Part shown: positions 42,985-53,835 of the stretch, piece after piece
How positions within the stretch are numbered: the first letter of the stretch is position 1
Layout of the letters: the number at the start of each line of letters is the position of its first letter
From: Shinisaurus crocodilurus
Taxonomy: Eukaryota; Chordata; Lepidosauria; Squamata; Shinisauridae
Length of the DNA: 64,000 nucleotides
Direction of reading: 5' to 3'
Assembly: GCA_021292165.1 (NCBI GenBank)
Contig: CM037877.1
Span: forward strand, 213,714,716 to 213,778,715
Notes under the pieces: generated by a model
The model's database searches: none
The model's input: the letters and a program-made list of their open reading frames with translations, nothing else
What the model was told of the DNA's origin: nothing
Program-made: the position numbers and the translations under genes

Positions 42985-43420
42985 TCAAAAAAATTCTAGT
43001 CTGCTCCACATTATGCAACACTTGACATACAGAGCAACACCTTCTCCAGTATGCCCTTCCCAATCCTTCCTATAAAGTGTATATCCAGAGATGACTGTAT
43101 CCTGCTGGTTCTCTCCTATCCACCAGGTTTCCATAATGCCCACTATATCTAGGCTCTCCTTTAAAACCAGGCACTCCCACTCTCCCATTTTGGCTCAGAG
43201 GCTTCTAGCATTTGCACAGAAACATCTATACACCGTGTCCTTCCCCAGATGTCTCTGGTGTGTGCATCTTCTGCTATCACCCTGAAGCCTCTTTGATTGG
43301 CTATCATGTTTCACCATATGCTCCTGGCCTATTTCTTCCAGTTGTACATTTGGGCAGTTTTTAAATGTTTAAAGACTTTTTACCCCCATGCAAAATAATA
43401 CCTTACTTAGAGTATGGACT
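42985..43420 (-). mobile_element. CR1-clade LINE endonuclease start fragment
   Basis: The minus-strand frame at 42985-43188 encodes KESLDIVGIMETWWIGENQQ, SGYTLYRKD and GEGVALYVK, the N-terminal endonuclease motifs of CR1-like LINEs (ITETWW box with the catalytic glutamate). The sequence upstream in element orientation (GCTAGAAGCC, GCCAAAATGGG) fits the start of the domain. It is truncated. Confidence 0.7.
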
Positions 43421-43424
43421 CATA

Positions 43425-44840
43425 TCTTTGCTGCTATGTTTTGTTTTGGAATGGGCACCTACTGCCCAGTCACAGCTACAGTAAAATCTTGGATTTCTCC
43501 ATGAAGTTCTCTGAGCAGCTCTCACTTCTGCCCTGGGGAAATGTGAACCAGAGATTTCCTATCTAGTGAGATGCATCACTCTAAATTTTCTTATTTCTGT
43601 GGAGGATCGTACCTATGTTTTGTATTTCTACATCCCAAAAACGGACTTGAACAGGTAGAGCTGTGAATATGGGATGCAGACTCAAAAATAGAGAAACCCT
43701 GGATTCTGGTTTTATTTGGGATCTCCAAGTTGTTAAGAGTGTTAGAGCTGTAAATAATTGGAACACAACATTTCTGCATTCAATCAACTACCTTACAGGG
43801 TTGTTGTAAACTATGCTCTCCCAAAACATGGTATGAGATTGATAAATCTCTGGACTACATTGTAGGGATGTTGGAAGCCCTGGCTCCTCCCTAATAATAC
43901 TGGATTACATTATATGGTTGTCATATAGCTACTCTCTCAGCTTCAGTGGCCATCTACAGTGTGGGAGTAACTATAGTTACTAATTATAGTTATTAACTAT
44001 AGTTAACTATAATTGCAAACTGCTCTCAACCTTGGTGCTCCTGTATACATGCAGTATGCACTTAATATATCTCTGTTTTGTCTCCCCATCTGCAAGATGG
44101 GAATAATAATACTAGACCATATTTCGGTTGTTGCAAGCCACTCTTGGTCCCATACACCCACCGTTTACATTGGATATGAGAATAATACTATTGGATAGTT
44201 TGTTTCGCCCTGTAGCGCAGTAAGCATTTGCAGGGCAATTTCAGAAAATTAAAACTTTTTTTAAAATCACATTTTTCTTGCACAGAGACCTGAACTTGAA
44301 AGGACTTGTCTTTGCTTCTGTTTTGGGCAGAGGCACGAGTGTGGGACATGGTGCTGCTTAATCCCTGCAATAATACAGCCCTGGATATCTGTCTGCCATG
44401 GGCAACTGGCTGTGTTACCTCTCTAACTTGAGATAGCCAAGAATTCAAAACTAAGAAAATCCAGTCTGCAAGCAAAAGTACTGTCCCTCACCCTACCTGT
44501 CTGCAATCTGGAGGGTAAGCTCAGGTCTGTAGTACACCAGTCAGGGAATGATAATGCAGTACCTCACACAGTTTGTTATTTGTCTCATCCCTTCTCTCCC
44601 CTTTTAGCTGCTTCTTCCAGTTACTGTTCTGCACTAGAGTGGTGAGGCAGAATTCCTGTTCCGAGACAATTCAACTGTGTCTAGATGGCAGCTTTCTGCA
44701 CTGCTGTAGTGTAATTTAGTGCTAAATCGGAAGTGCAAAAAGTATTAACACCAAGAGAAGGTGCATGCCACCTGATGCAACAGCCCTTGTGGAACTGCTG
44801 GTTTGGACAATCTTTACCACCCATGCTGAACCCTGAACTA
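43425..44840. other. Mostly unassigned DNA
   Basis: Contains the short repeat shared with 37590 (43455-43540), an old MIR-like stretch at about 43790-44130 (CTTACAGGGTTGTTGT; CCCCATCTGCAAGATGGG) and a TAACTATAGTTA palindrome cluster at 43970-44010. No gene recognised. Confidence 0.35.
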
Positions 44841-44847
44841 AGAAAGA

Positions 44848-45030
44848 GGCTGCAGCTCAGTGGTAGAGCTTATGATTTACACGCAGAATGTGATAAGTTC
44901 AATCCCAGGCATCTCCAGGCAGGGCAGGGTAAGACCCTTGTTACAAACTCTGAAGAGCCACTGCCCGTCAGTGTAGACAATACTGAGTCAGATGGACCAA
45001 TGGTCTGACACAGTATATCTCAGATTCCTA
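44848..45030 (+). mobile_element. tRNA-Ala-derived SINE with CR1-L3-like 3' tail
   Basis: The head has an A box (GCAGCTCAGTGGTAGAGC) and B box (AGTTCAATCCC), ending GGCATCTCC like a tRNA-Ala acceptor arm. The body (CTCTGAAGAGCCACTGCC, GTCAGTGTAGACAATACTGA) leads to the tail GATGGACCAATGGTCTGACA, similar to the 3' end of L3-like LINEs (compare 37540). The tail implies mobilisation by the L3/CR1-type enzyme. Its internal promoter is decayed. Confidence 0.85.
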
Positions 45031-45083
45031 CCCTTTTGATCTGGTCTGCCCTTTGACTAGGTGCATTGACCCTGGCTCTGAGT

Positions 45084-45160
45084 ATCATAGACTCATAGAA
45101 AAGTAGAGTTGGAAGGGGCCTACAAGGCCATCGAGTCCAACCCCCTGCTCAATGCAGGAT
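45084..45160 (-). mobile_element. CR1 3'-end fragment
   Basis: Reverse complement of the terminal 75 bp of the CR1 at 26095-30311, almost base for base, including GGAAGGGGCCTACAAGGCC and the TCATAG terminal repeats. Confidence 0.9.
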
Positions 45161-45169
45161 ATCAAGTGA

Positions 45170-46685
45170 ATGAAATTGTGCCCAGTACCTGAAAAAATAT
45201 CTGGAAGGACCCTTGCAATCTATTTGTATGCATCTCTATGTAGAATTTAGGCACACATTCAATGGGGCTTAGTCCCAAGTAGTTGTGCAAGTGGAATCCC
45301 TCTGGAATGTGTGCATAATGTTGCAAATCCTTTTTTACTCAATAAGATGAAATGCCTTTTTTAAAGTCCCCTCGGTGACATGAGGTGCACTTCATTATAT
45401 TACTTGGCCTCAGGATTAACTCTGGCCACCACAGCTGATACAGTGTAGTATGAAGAACCCAAAATGTTTACTTCTACCATTTTAAAATAGCACAATAATT
45501 TTACCTTTAATTTCCCCCCCAGGTGACTGTGCCATCAGCGACTTGCCGAAATACAGTACCAGTATTCAATGCTAACTCTTAAATATGAAAAGCTTCCAGC
45601 TATTGTTCCTTCCATGACTTACGTTGTACATACCTGCAAAGATAGTTTTGGAGAACTCCTGACAGTAATGATGCTGTTACGTGTCTGGGAAGTTCTTGGA
45701 CATCAGAGCCAGATCCCTGTGGGCGTATGTTTTTTGCTTTCTCTTAAAACACATATACACACATTGAAAATTAACTGTGCTTATTTTTGTTAGGAAAGCT
45801 TGCCTAGCCTGTTTTTAAATGTAAAAACTATTATTATTCTGTGGCTGTGATACTCAACACTTACGTTACTGATTCTACTACTGAATGCCAATTTGTTTAG
45901 AATTGTAGTGTAAATCTTACAGACTATAGCGCTCCGTTTCTTGTGCTGACTAGTATCTCTCAGGAGTAAGTTTGGTTTGCATATGATTTCTTGTAATTTG
46001 TGTTTTGTAACATTTTATTTTTTTTCAGCAGTGACCTAAAATAATAAGAGGTTGGTATTGCAGCAAAATTATATATTTTGCTCTTCTATATGCAGCAAAA
46101 TTAAACAGTTTAATTTCAGGGTTAAAAGAGAGACAGGCCAGTCTTAAGGATTTTGTGTGAGTATAGTATCTATATAGAATGTTGAAGTGGTATTATAATT
46201 ATAGAGATGTTTGTTATATGACTTGAATAAGTGTATTGACTGCATAAAGTGAACAGACTGGCATATGTAAAACAGCAGCACAACTCTCAAAAGCATTTAT
46301 TTTTGTTTTGCATTGACAGTGGTGTAATTGACAGATGCACAAATTACTAGATGAACTACAAGTAGTGAATACCCAAAATTACAGCTGGTTGGACACATTG
46401 ATTCAGAGACCCTTTTATGCACTCTGTATGAGCCGATTTATATAGAGAAAGGCTTAAGTTTTAGATCTCCCCACCCCACCTTCCATCACACTGAAAGTTG
46501 CTTTTTAAGCTCTGTTCTCTCTATATGTTTCACTGGATTAGGGCTACTGTTCATACTTGCCAATTCTGTTCTCAGCTTAGGTGAGGAAAGAGAATGTAAG
46601 TGAGCATCCTTGCCCAATACTCCCCATATATAGGGATGGGGTGTGCTCTTAAATACAAGCCATGACAGGAAGGAACTGAGCTAGT
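45170..46685. other. Unassigned DNA with one exon-like frame
   Basis: No repeat dominates. A diverged AGTCCCA-family piece may lie at 45250-45300. A 62-codon open segment at about 45539-45724 is bracketed by acceptor-like and donor-like sequences (see findings). The rest is AT-rich. Confidence 0.3.
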
Positions 46686-46759
46686 GTTTTATTATTACTT
46701 ATATCCTGCTCTCATGGAACTCAAGATGGTGCACATGGGGTTCTCAGGCACACCATCTT

Positions 46760-46996
46760 GGGGGTGGGGAGGGGAGCGGCACTGCCAAGATAGGATGTAT
46801 CCTGGCAGCACCTCAGCCTCCTTCCCTCCCCCTCCAAAGCACAGCAGTTAGACCGTCGAAATCAGCTGCCTAGCTGCTTTGCAGGCCTTGAGGAGCGTGG
46901 AGGTGGCCTTTGCCTTTGCCCTCTTCCCAGCCTGCATAGGATGCCCGTAATCTTCCAAGCTCAGAGGGTTACAGGCATCCCCATAGGATTGCGCCC
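46760..46996. mobile_element. TIR element of the GCAATCCTAT family, right half
   Basis: Runs from GGTGGGGAGGGGAGC through GCCAAGATAGGATG, CCTTCCCTCCCCCTCC and GAGGAGCGTGGAGG to CCCCATAGGATTGCGCCC, in the orientation opposite to the 62693 copy. A tail-like minus-strand fragment precedes it (46688-46738, TTATATCCTGCTCTCATGG). Confidence 0.7.
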
Positions 46997-47364
46997 TAAA
47001 TGTGTTGCTATAGTTGTATTCAAATTAGGACAGCAAACCTGTCTAGATTTTAGTTGTTTAAGAATAATTTGTGTACTTCAGATTGTTCTTCAGTAGGTGC
47101 TACTGTGCTGACTCTCCCGCACTGAAGAATTGTCAATGGGAAGAAAAAAGTGTATCGTCCTGGGGTAATGTAACTGTTCCGTGTCTGCCTGGCTATTCAT
47201 TGCATGGAGTTCCTGTGACTCAGTCAGTACCTTGGTGAGAAACACTGGTCACCTCAAATTCCATCCTGTTCTTTGAGTAGGTATACATTTCGTTCATACT
47301 GACTGCCATTTAATGTTGGTCTCTCTAAGTCTAGAGGATGGTATCTGTATTGTTTCTGTGGCCC

Positions 47365-47455
47365 TTTAACAGCACAATCTTAGACATGTCTACTCAGAAG
47401 TCCCATTAAGTTCAATGGCACTTAATCCCAAGAGAGTATAGGATTGTAGCCTAAA
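47365..47455. repeat. AGTCCCA-family short palindromic repeat
   Basis: GCACAATCTTAGACATGTCT, AGAAGTCCCATTAAGTTCAA, then TAGGATTGTAGCC. See 12837 for the family. Confidence 0.6.
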
Positions 47456-47604
47456 ATATTTGCCTTTTACTGGCTTTCCTTCCCACTGCCCACCTTTAAA
47501 TAGGTGCATGGCTTAGAAGGGTTGTGAAATGGTGCTGTGTTTGTGTACGATGAATTTTCAGAACTAATTCAAACATAAAAATGTCATTACAATAATAATA
47601 TTTT

Positions 47605-47712
47605 AGTTTTATTTGTTACATTTTCATCCTGGCCTTCCTTCATGTAGAATACATGATTGTTCCACTATTATCTTCACAACAATCCTGTGAGGTAGGTTAG
47701 GCCAAGAGATGC
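47605..47712 (-). mobile_element. MIR-like CORE-SINE, 3' part
   Basis: The minus strand reads GCCTAACCTACCTCACAGGA and TTGTTGTGAAGATAA, then a degenerate tail; it matches the 3' half of 53836-54064. Confidence 0.7.
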
Positions 47713-48210
47713 TGAGTCTCATGCTTGGGTCCTTGGCAGGAGGCCTAGACACCTTATTCCCTCTGCTGCCAGCACAGCTTGCAGGCAGAGGGAACTTTCA
47801 GGCATAATCTCTGCTGCTGTACAGTATCAATGCTGCAGATGGATAGAGGATGTACTGCAGTTTCAGGTGACCTGAGGCAACTAGTAAGGTCCCATGATCT
47901 GGCTTCATAATAATTCTATGTCTAGCCTGGCTTCTTAGTTTGAGCAGCGTTTAGCTACCTGGAAGCTCTGTTGAACTGCCAGCCTTGACAATTGGAGAGT
48001 AAGCTGTGTAGTTTGGAGCTCACCTTGCCCATGAGAATGCTGTATCAATTATATTAATTACATATAAATTAGCTAGTTATAGTACAACTCATGCTACATT
48101 TGCAATATGGACAGCAGAGCTCAACAGGTCATCTGTCTCACTATAAATGTGTAATTTTCAGATTTATGTAGTGAGAAGCCCTGCTGTTTTTTGAGGAATT
48201 TGCTTATCAG

Positions 48211-48230
48211 TCTCTCTCTCTCTCTCTCTC
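48211..48230. repeat. (TC)n microsatellite forming a polypyrimidine tract
   Basis: Ten TC units immediately before CTTCTAG and the exon-like segment 48238-48264. Confidence 0.95.
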
Positions 48231-48794
48231 CTTCTAGAAATATGCATCATACTGTTTATATCCGGTAAGTAATTTCTTAAAAGAGAATGAGAGAAAATGG
48301 AAGCATCTTTATTATATTTTGATGCATAAACCTAAGCTAGTTTAATTTCCTTTTGCATGCTTTTTGAAATACATAATGGCTACAGGAAGCTGGACATCAT
48401 TGTCTGCCACTTCCCAAGTCCTGCTGGCTCATGCTGGCCAGGGCAGAAGGGGTGTGCGCGCAGGGAAGTCTTAACTTACCATTTCCCCCCCAGTTGTTGG
48501 TGGCAGATGTTTAAATAATAAATATCTCCCTCAATTGAAATAAATGGGGGAAGAATTAAGCGCAGTAGCTTCAGGCTGGTAAACCTGAGGGTGTACTTGG
48601 AAGGCCTAATCCTGGGGCTTCCCAGGGGAATAGAGGGGCATGGGATCCTAAGCTAGAAACCATGGAAAGCTGTTTTGGGAACACCTGCTGAACTTTCTGC
48701 AGGGATAACTGGAGCCTCCAGGGCAGATGAGCTTCCCCCTCCACATGCTAACTACAACCAGGTATCAGATCTGGTGGTTAGGATCGCTCTATTA

Positions 48795-48884
48795 CAGTGT
48801 TCTCCAACCTTGGGTCCCAGATGCTGGGGCATGCTGGGAGTTGTAGGCCAAAAACATCTGGGGACCCAAGGTTGGAGAACACTG
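48795..48884. mobile_element. 90-bp palindromic hAT MITE with perfect TSD
   Basis: The arms CAGTGTTCTCCAACCTTGGG and its exact complement on the right form a near-perfect hairpin around GGCATGCTGGGAGTTGTAGG. Flanked by CTCTATTA on both sides (48787-48794 and 48885-48892). Confidence 0.93.
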
Positions 48885-48892
48885 CTCTATTA

Positions 48893-49300
48893 CTTAAATG
48901 TCTTGCCATGAAAGCAAGACAGTACTTAATTAAGAATAGCTATAAGCAGCAGAATGCCACTACTACTATTACTGCTGACCATTTATTACTATACACTATA
49001 GTGTGTGCTGTGCTTAAGATCTTCCCAAAAGATTGGGAATAGTGAGACCTTCCAAACTCTAACCCTTCTTTGCCTTTTTAACTGTTGATATAGTGATACT
49101 TTCAAATCTGTTCTCATGTTTTGAATCCAACTTACAGTGGATTTAAATGAGTTTCAGGAGAATGTTTATAAATGTTATACTTAACAGTTTTCTTAGTAGT
49201 CACAAAATTATCAGATTATATTTGGATTTTTTTTTCAATAATACTGAATTAGATTTTCATGTGGGAATATAAAAGAATTTCAATTTTACAATAACATGGT
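48893..49300. other. No feature recognised
   Basis: AT-rich sequence with no repeat or frame of note. Confidence 0.4.
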
Positions 49301-49309
49301 AATGTTACT

Positions 49310-49592
49310 GGGTAGAATCCAATTGTGCTCTTCTGTACCTCTACAGATACCTCTACTGGCAGAAGGGGCAGGGTGATTCCCCCTTTCCTTTGCAGCTCTT
49401 TGCGCTCCCCAAAAATATGCAGCAAAAGATTGGAGGATCCTCCAGTGCAATGTGGAAGGTAGTGCAAGGGGTCTGCAGGGAGAAGGGGGAATATGGCAAA
49501 AATCACCTCCCCTCTTCTTCCATTAGTGAATTCCTCCACTAAATCAGATACTTCTGTGGACAGAAGGACTCAGTTGGATTCCAAGCACTGAG
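49310..49592. repeat. Possible TIR element (GGTAGAATCCAATTG...CAGTTGGATTCCAAG)
   Basis: The ends AGAATCCAATTG and CAGTTGGATTCC are inverted repeats. The interior has CTACTGGCAGAAGG and ACTTCTGTGGACAGAAGG subterminal motifs. A related sequence may lie at 52485-52680 (GTATCCAATGG ... TTGATCCAACC). Confidence 0.45.
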
Positions 49593-49952
49593 AGTTCACT
49601 GCACTTTATTAAATATATACATATGCAGTTAGGAAAGATATTCAGGACTGGTGTCAGCACCTGGAATACTGGGGCATTTGCCAAGTCCACATGCTCTGGT
49701 ACGGCGCACTGAAGTCAATGTCTTGCCTCCTCCCACCCCCATGCCTGTTACTGCTTGGCTTCCGGTTTGTTACAGTGCTGCCACTGGGTAAGCCTGCTAC
49801 CAAGACTGGGAGGGCAAGGCTGGTGGCTGCAGCATTGCCACCAGGGACCCCAAGTGCTGGCAGTGGATGGGGGCTGGTCAGTGCTGGCAGGGGGCATCAA
49901 GCGTAAACTGCCCAAGGCCCCCAAAATCTGGACCTGGGCCTCATTATGCTCC

Positions 49953-50722
49953 CAGGGATGTTGAAGAGTCCTTGGTCTCGAGTCACGAGTCGAGTCACGA
50001 GTCTTTGGACCCGAGTCTCGAGTCCAAGTCCGAGGTCCAAAATGGTGACTCACGAGTCACGAGTCACTCCCAAAACTGACTCCACGAGTCCCTATTAAAA
50101 TCAACGGGGTTTCCCCCCAACAAAATAAGGCTACTTCAGATGTGTGGCTTAAATAAATTCTAGGCACAAGTGTGCCTTTTTATTTCAAAACTCTGCAACT
50201 GATTTTGGCAAGAACAGACCAGGCAGACAAACCCAAAATAACCAGGCAGGCAGAGGAGGCAGGGAACCCCAAAGCAGGCAGGCAGAGGCCTTTGTCTTGG
50301 ACAATTCAACTGTTGAACAGGTCAAGAAGAGACCAGGCAGGCAGAGGAGGCTGGGAACCCCAAACAGGCAGGCAGAGGCAGCCAAACCCAAAATGTCTGA
50401 CCCTAACCCAAACCCCCCACAACAACACATCAATCAAAATAAATCTCAACACATCGTTGGGGTTGCGCTCCTGGTAGCTGTCCATAGTGGCCGAGCAGCG
50501 GCACACCTTGCTTCCATGCGCTCTTCACCGGTGATCGCGCTCCTTCTGGCACAGCCAGAAGACTCGTCAACAGCCCAGGGATGTTGACGAGTCCTTGGTC
50601 TCGAGTCCCGAGTCGAGTCTCGAGTCCCATTAAAAATATTGGGACTCGAGTCCGAGTCGAATCAGAGGGGGAACTCAGTCCGACTCACGAGTCGAGTCCT
50701 CGAGTCCGAGTCCCCATCCCTG
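49953..50722. mobile_element. hAT element rich in GAGTC/GACTC words, 770 bp, perfect TSD
   Basis: Ends CAGGGATG and CATCCCTG, flanked by the perfect 8-bp repeat TATGCTCC (49945-49952 and 50723-50730). The left 150 bp and right 146 bp consist largely of GAGTCACGAGTC-type words on alternating strands. A second copy of the left terminus (CAGGGATGTTGACGAGTCC) occurs internally at 50577, so 50577-50722 alone resembles a minimal element. Between the termini are imperfect tandem units (about 50214-50395, ACCAGGCAGGCAGAGGAGGC). No transposase coding. Confidence 0.92.
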
Positions 50723-51542
50723 TATGCTCCTAGTAATAATTTGAAGATCTTTTCTAAAACAGTAGTGTTTATTGCTTTTCTTAAACAATTGTTTTCAGTT
50801 AGTGGAATAGCACCTCTCTTACTTTTCTTCAAAGCAACCACAATAAGTGCAGTAACTTTGGTAGCTTTTACAGTTCAAAATAAATATTTTTCACAGGAAA
50901 GGTAAGACTTCAAAACAAATTTCAGATTTTTTTGGTAAACAGTTCTGATTAGATAGTTGTTGATATGATCAGGTATAATATTCTATTTAATAATGCACTG
51001 TGAGTGACACCTAAAGACTATTGTAATTTGTGACTTCTCTCCACCATATCCCAACAGAGTGACTTGATCCAGAGAACTGCAAGCACTGAAGAAAGCTGCA
51101 GGGTACTGTTGTGGGCACAGTTCAAAAACCTGTTAAAACTGGAACTCAGAAGCTTCTGAAAACAAACAGCTCTTTGGGGAAAGAGGGCTTGGATTCAGTT
51201 CAGGTGGCCCTTCCCTGATTTCTGGATTGAAATAATAATCCCCCTCCCCTGCTGCTATTTGTTCTGGGGCCAAACATAGAGGTAACTGTGTACATGGCTC
51301 CTAATTGAACTAGGGAATACAGTATACACACAGGAGCCAAATTCTGTATGAGTCTAGCTGGATCAGGATGAAAGTTATGGAATCCATTTACTTTTAACAG
51401 AAAAGAGCATTCTCCAATGTGATTTACAAGTAGTTATTGCATTTTTTACAGCCTAGGAAAAGAGAAACTATTCATCAAAAATAAAATGGGACCTAGGGAG
51501 TCAATAGTGTTGCAGCAAGACTAAATTATTTGCAAGCTAAAC

Positions 51543-52147
51543 TAGGATGTGCTGACATTGGGAAGTCTGGCTCGTTTGAGCTTAACAGACTTCCTGCCTG
51601 CTTCTGACCCGATGATCAGAAGTGAGCCAAGTCGGGGGTTCTCTAGGGACTTCTGTCTCCAATTTGTGCATCTTTTTTTAAACGCTAAGGAAATTTGCAC
51701 AAATAGTGTAAGGCTACACAGGTTGCATAAAGTTGTGCAAATTGCATAACTTTACGCAATTTGCGTAAATTGGGGTATTTTGCATGTTTTGTGCAAATAT
51801 GCATCTGAAAATCGCGTGGATCTAGTGCAATTTACGTAAAATTGGCAGATTTTATGCAAATCATGCTAGATCCACATGCTTTTTGGGTGCTTATTTATGT
51901 AAAACATACAAAATACTGATTTACTCAAATTACGTAAAGTGATGCAATTTGCACAATTTCCCTTAGCGTTTTAAAAAAAGATGCTCAAACTGCGGCCTGT
52001 CTCAGAGATGGAAGTCCGTGAGCTGGCTCGACTCGCTTCATGGTGAGTTGGTGCCAGCGCAGGGGCTGGCGAACTGAAATCTGGGGGACCGAATCATGAA
52101 AATCCATCGGATTTTAACCCCCCTATTGGATTCCTCACACATCCCTA
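51543..52147. mobile_element. Large palindromic hAT-like element, AT-rich core
   Basis: Outer ends TAGGATGTG and CACATCCCTA. The whole roughly 600 bp is a long imperfect inverted repeat. Paired segments include TTTTTTTAAACGCTAAGG with CCTTAGCGTTTTAAAAAA, AATTTGCAC with GTGCAAATT-type words, and GTGGATCTAGTGCA with ATGCTAGATCCAC around 51840. It has many TTACGTAAA and TTTGCAAA-like words. No target duplication could be verified and there is no coding. Confidence 0.6.
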
Positions 52148-52246
52148 TAAATGGAACAGCAGTGCCATCTAGTGTTACATTTATATCATAGCCTCATATC
52201 AGGCTTAAATATTTAAGCTGATTTCCTTTTGCATCTTGTACATGTA

Positions 52247-52325
52247 TAAGAATTTGCCAATGACTATGCTGGATCAAACCAACGGTCTTCTAGAACAACA
52301 CCTTGTCTGCACAGAGATCAGCCAG
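52247..52325 (-). mobile_element. CR1-L3-like LINE 3'-end fragment
   Basis: ATGCTGGATCAAACCAACGG and TCTTCTAGAACAACACCTTG match the reverse complement of the tail at 37540 (TGGTCTGATCCAGCAT). Confidence 0.6.
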
Positions 52326-52329
52326 ATTT

Positions 52330-53265
52330 ATTCTTTATTTTAAATGTTTCTAGATCACTAACAGTCAAATCCTCAACAATGAAAGACAGTATTAGAAGAG
52401 TTAAAATAAACCTCGTACTGAGGTTAAACATTAAACGATTGTCACCTGTACAAAGTGGAAGTCTGGTAGGCCTCTTTAAGACATTATGGGTCGTATCCAA
52501 TGGTGTTGTTCCACTTGTGGAATTTCCCCACCCTCCCTGCACATCCCCCAAATCTGCTCTGGAGGGTTGGATAACCCTCTGGAGCAGATATGGGGGGGGC
52601 AGCTGCAAGGGAGAGGAGAGGGTAGAGGAGTCCCGTTGTGTGAGTGGTTCTGCTCATGCAACTGTTTGATCCAACCTCTATGTGCTGGTTTATTTTCAAT
52701 CCCTTTCCTAAAAAGGGAATACAGAATCATCGTTCCACTAGTGGCGGAATAGGACTTCCGCATCCTCTCCTTCCCCCCTGCACTCCAGTTCTCCCTTCCC
52801 CAGCAAACAAAATGGTGCAGGAAGCAGTGCTCTCACTCTAAATTGCCTTTTTTGCCCTCTATGACAAATCTGACCGGCTACATAGCATTGGCATTACTTC
52901 CAGGGGGAAAAATAGCTTTTCGAGGGGAAAAATGTTGACAGTGCATCAGCAGAACTAGAGGAGTGGTTTAAAAGAAGTTGATTTTCTGTTCAGCATGCCC
53001 AATAACTTCTATAAACAGTTTAGAATAAAAGAAAGGGGGACCCATTTGTTCCCTTCCTGGCGCTGTGACCTAGTCGCTCACTTCCCCCACCACTTGCCAA
53101 GTGTGGACAATAGAGGGAAGAGAACAAATGGATCCCTTTTTCTTCTTTCTAAACTTCTTACAGAAATTGCCGGACACACTGGAGCTTTGCTGTCTGACAC
53201 ACACCAACAACTTCTGTGAAGAAGTTAGAAAAAAAGAAGGCAGATTGGTTCCCTTCTTCCCACCA
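52330..53265. other. No gene recognised
   Basis: GC-richer patches at 52485-52680 may be a TIR element (see 49310). Overlapping frames on both strands at 52379-52841 lack motifs and are not considered genes. Short inverted-like pairs (53035-53140) are low complexity. Confidence 0.35.
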
Positions 53266-53271
53266 TCTAGC

Positions 53272-53409
53272 CCAACCTTCCCTAATCTAGTGCCCTCCAA
53301 TGTTTCAGACTACAACTCCCATCAGCCGTAGCCAGCATGGCCAATAGTCAGGAATGCTGGAAGCTGTAGTCCAAGACATCTAGAGGTCACCAGGTTGGGC
53401 AAAGTTGAT
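53272..53409. repeat. Palindromic hAT-type MITE copy
   Basis: Arms CCCAACCTTCCC / CACCAGGTTGGGC with inner GACTACAACTCCCATCAGC / GCTGGAAGCTGTAGTCC. CATCTAG and GATCTAG flank it, a possible decayed duplication. Confidence 0.75.
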
Positions 53410-53830
53410 CTAGACAGTCTCTTTCACCTCCTCACTAGGCAGTAGTGGAAGCAGTCAATGGATCATCTTTTCTTTTTTAAAAAAACTGGGCTCAGGAGCA
53501 CTTTGGGGAAATGAAGATGGTAGGTATGAATGCCGCTTGCTCCACAGTGTACCCTAACCTCATGTCTCTAAAAAATTTTAAAGGAAAAAAGACATTGCAG
53601 GGATTGCCATTGTGGACCTGTTGGGGTGCCCCTGGGGTGTGGGGGCCTGGATTTCTGGCCTGAGGTCCACAGCTAACAACATAACTGCCTCAAAGTACAC
53701 CTTTTGTGCCAGTAATGTTTGCACATTCGCATTTTTTGTGCAGATCTACTAATAGGGCTGCATTAGCAGAGTACTTTGAAACCTACAGCTAAATTACTGT
53801 TCATTGTGTGAAAGAATACCATCTCCAAAC
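53410..53830. other. No feature recognised
   Basis: Unassigned AT-rich sequence without a conserved frame. Confidence 0.4.
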
Positions 53831-53835
53831 ATATT

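Larger units (their letters stand above)
48238..50901 (+). other. Two exon-like segments (48238-48264 and 50799-50901)
   Basis: 48238-48264 (27 nt) lies between CTCCTTCTAG and GTAAGT. 50799-50901 (103 nt) lies between TTGTTTTCAG and GTAAGA. Read with a split first codon, the first encodes ICIILFIS and the second SGIAPLLLFFKATTISAV followed by TLVAFTVQNKYFSQE, both hydrophobic and mutually in phase. This could be part of a host membrane-protein gene on the plus strand, but no family is recognised and chance cannot be excluded. Confidence 0.2.

Noticed and set aside
44848..44915. tRNA-Ala gene
   Set aside because: Degenerate boxes and a SINE body and tail follow directly.
49748..50053. 101-codon minus-strand frame with TRDSRP-like repeats
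   Set aside because: The repetitive residues arise from the GAGTC words of the hAT terminus.
50214..50395. CRISPR-like repeats (ACCAGGCAGGCAGAGG units)
   Set aside because: Only two or three imperfect units of unequal spacing, inside a hAT element in vertebrate-type DNA.
52379..52763. Several overlapping frames of about 90 codons on both strands
   Set aside because: Typical of a GC-richer repeat; inverted TCCAATGG/ATCCAAC ends suggest a TIR element instead.
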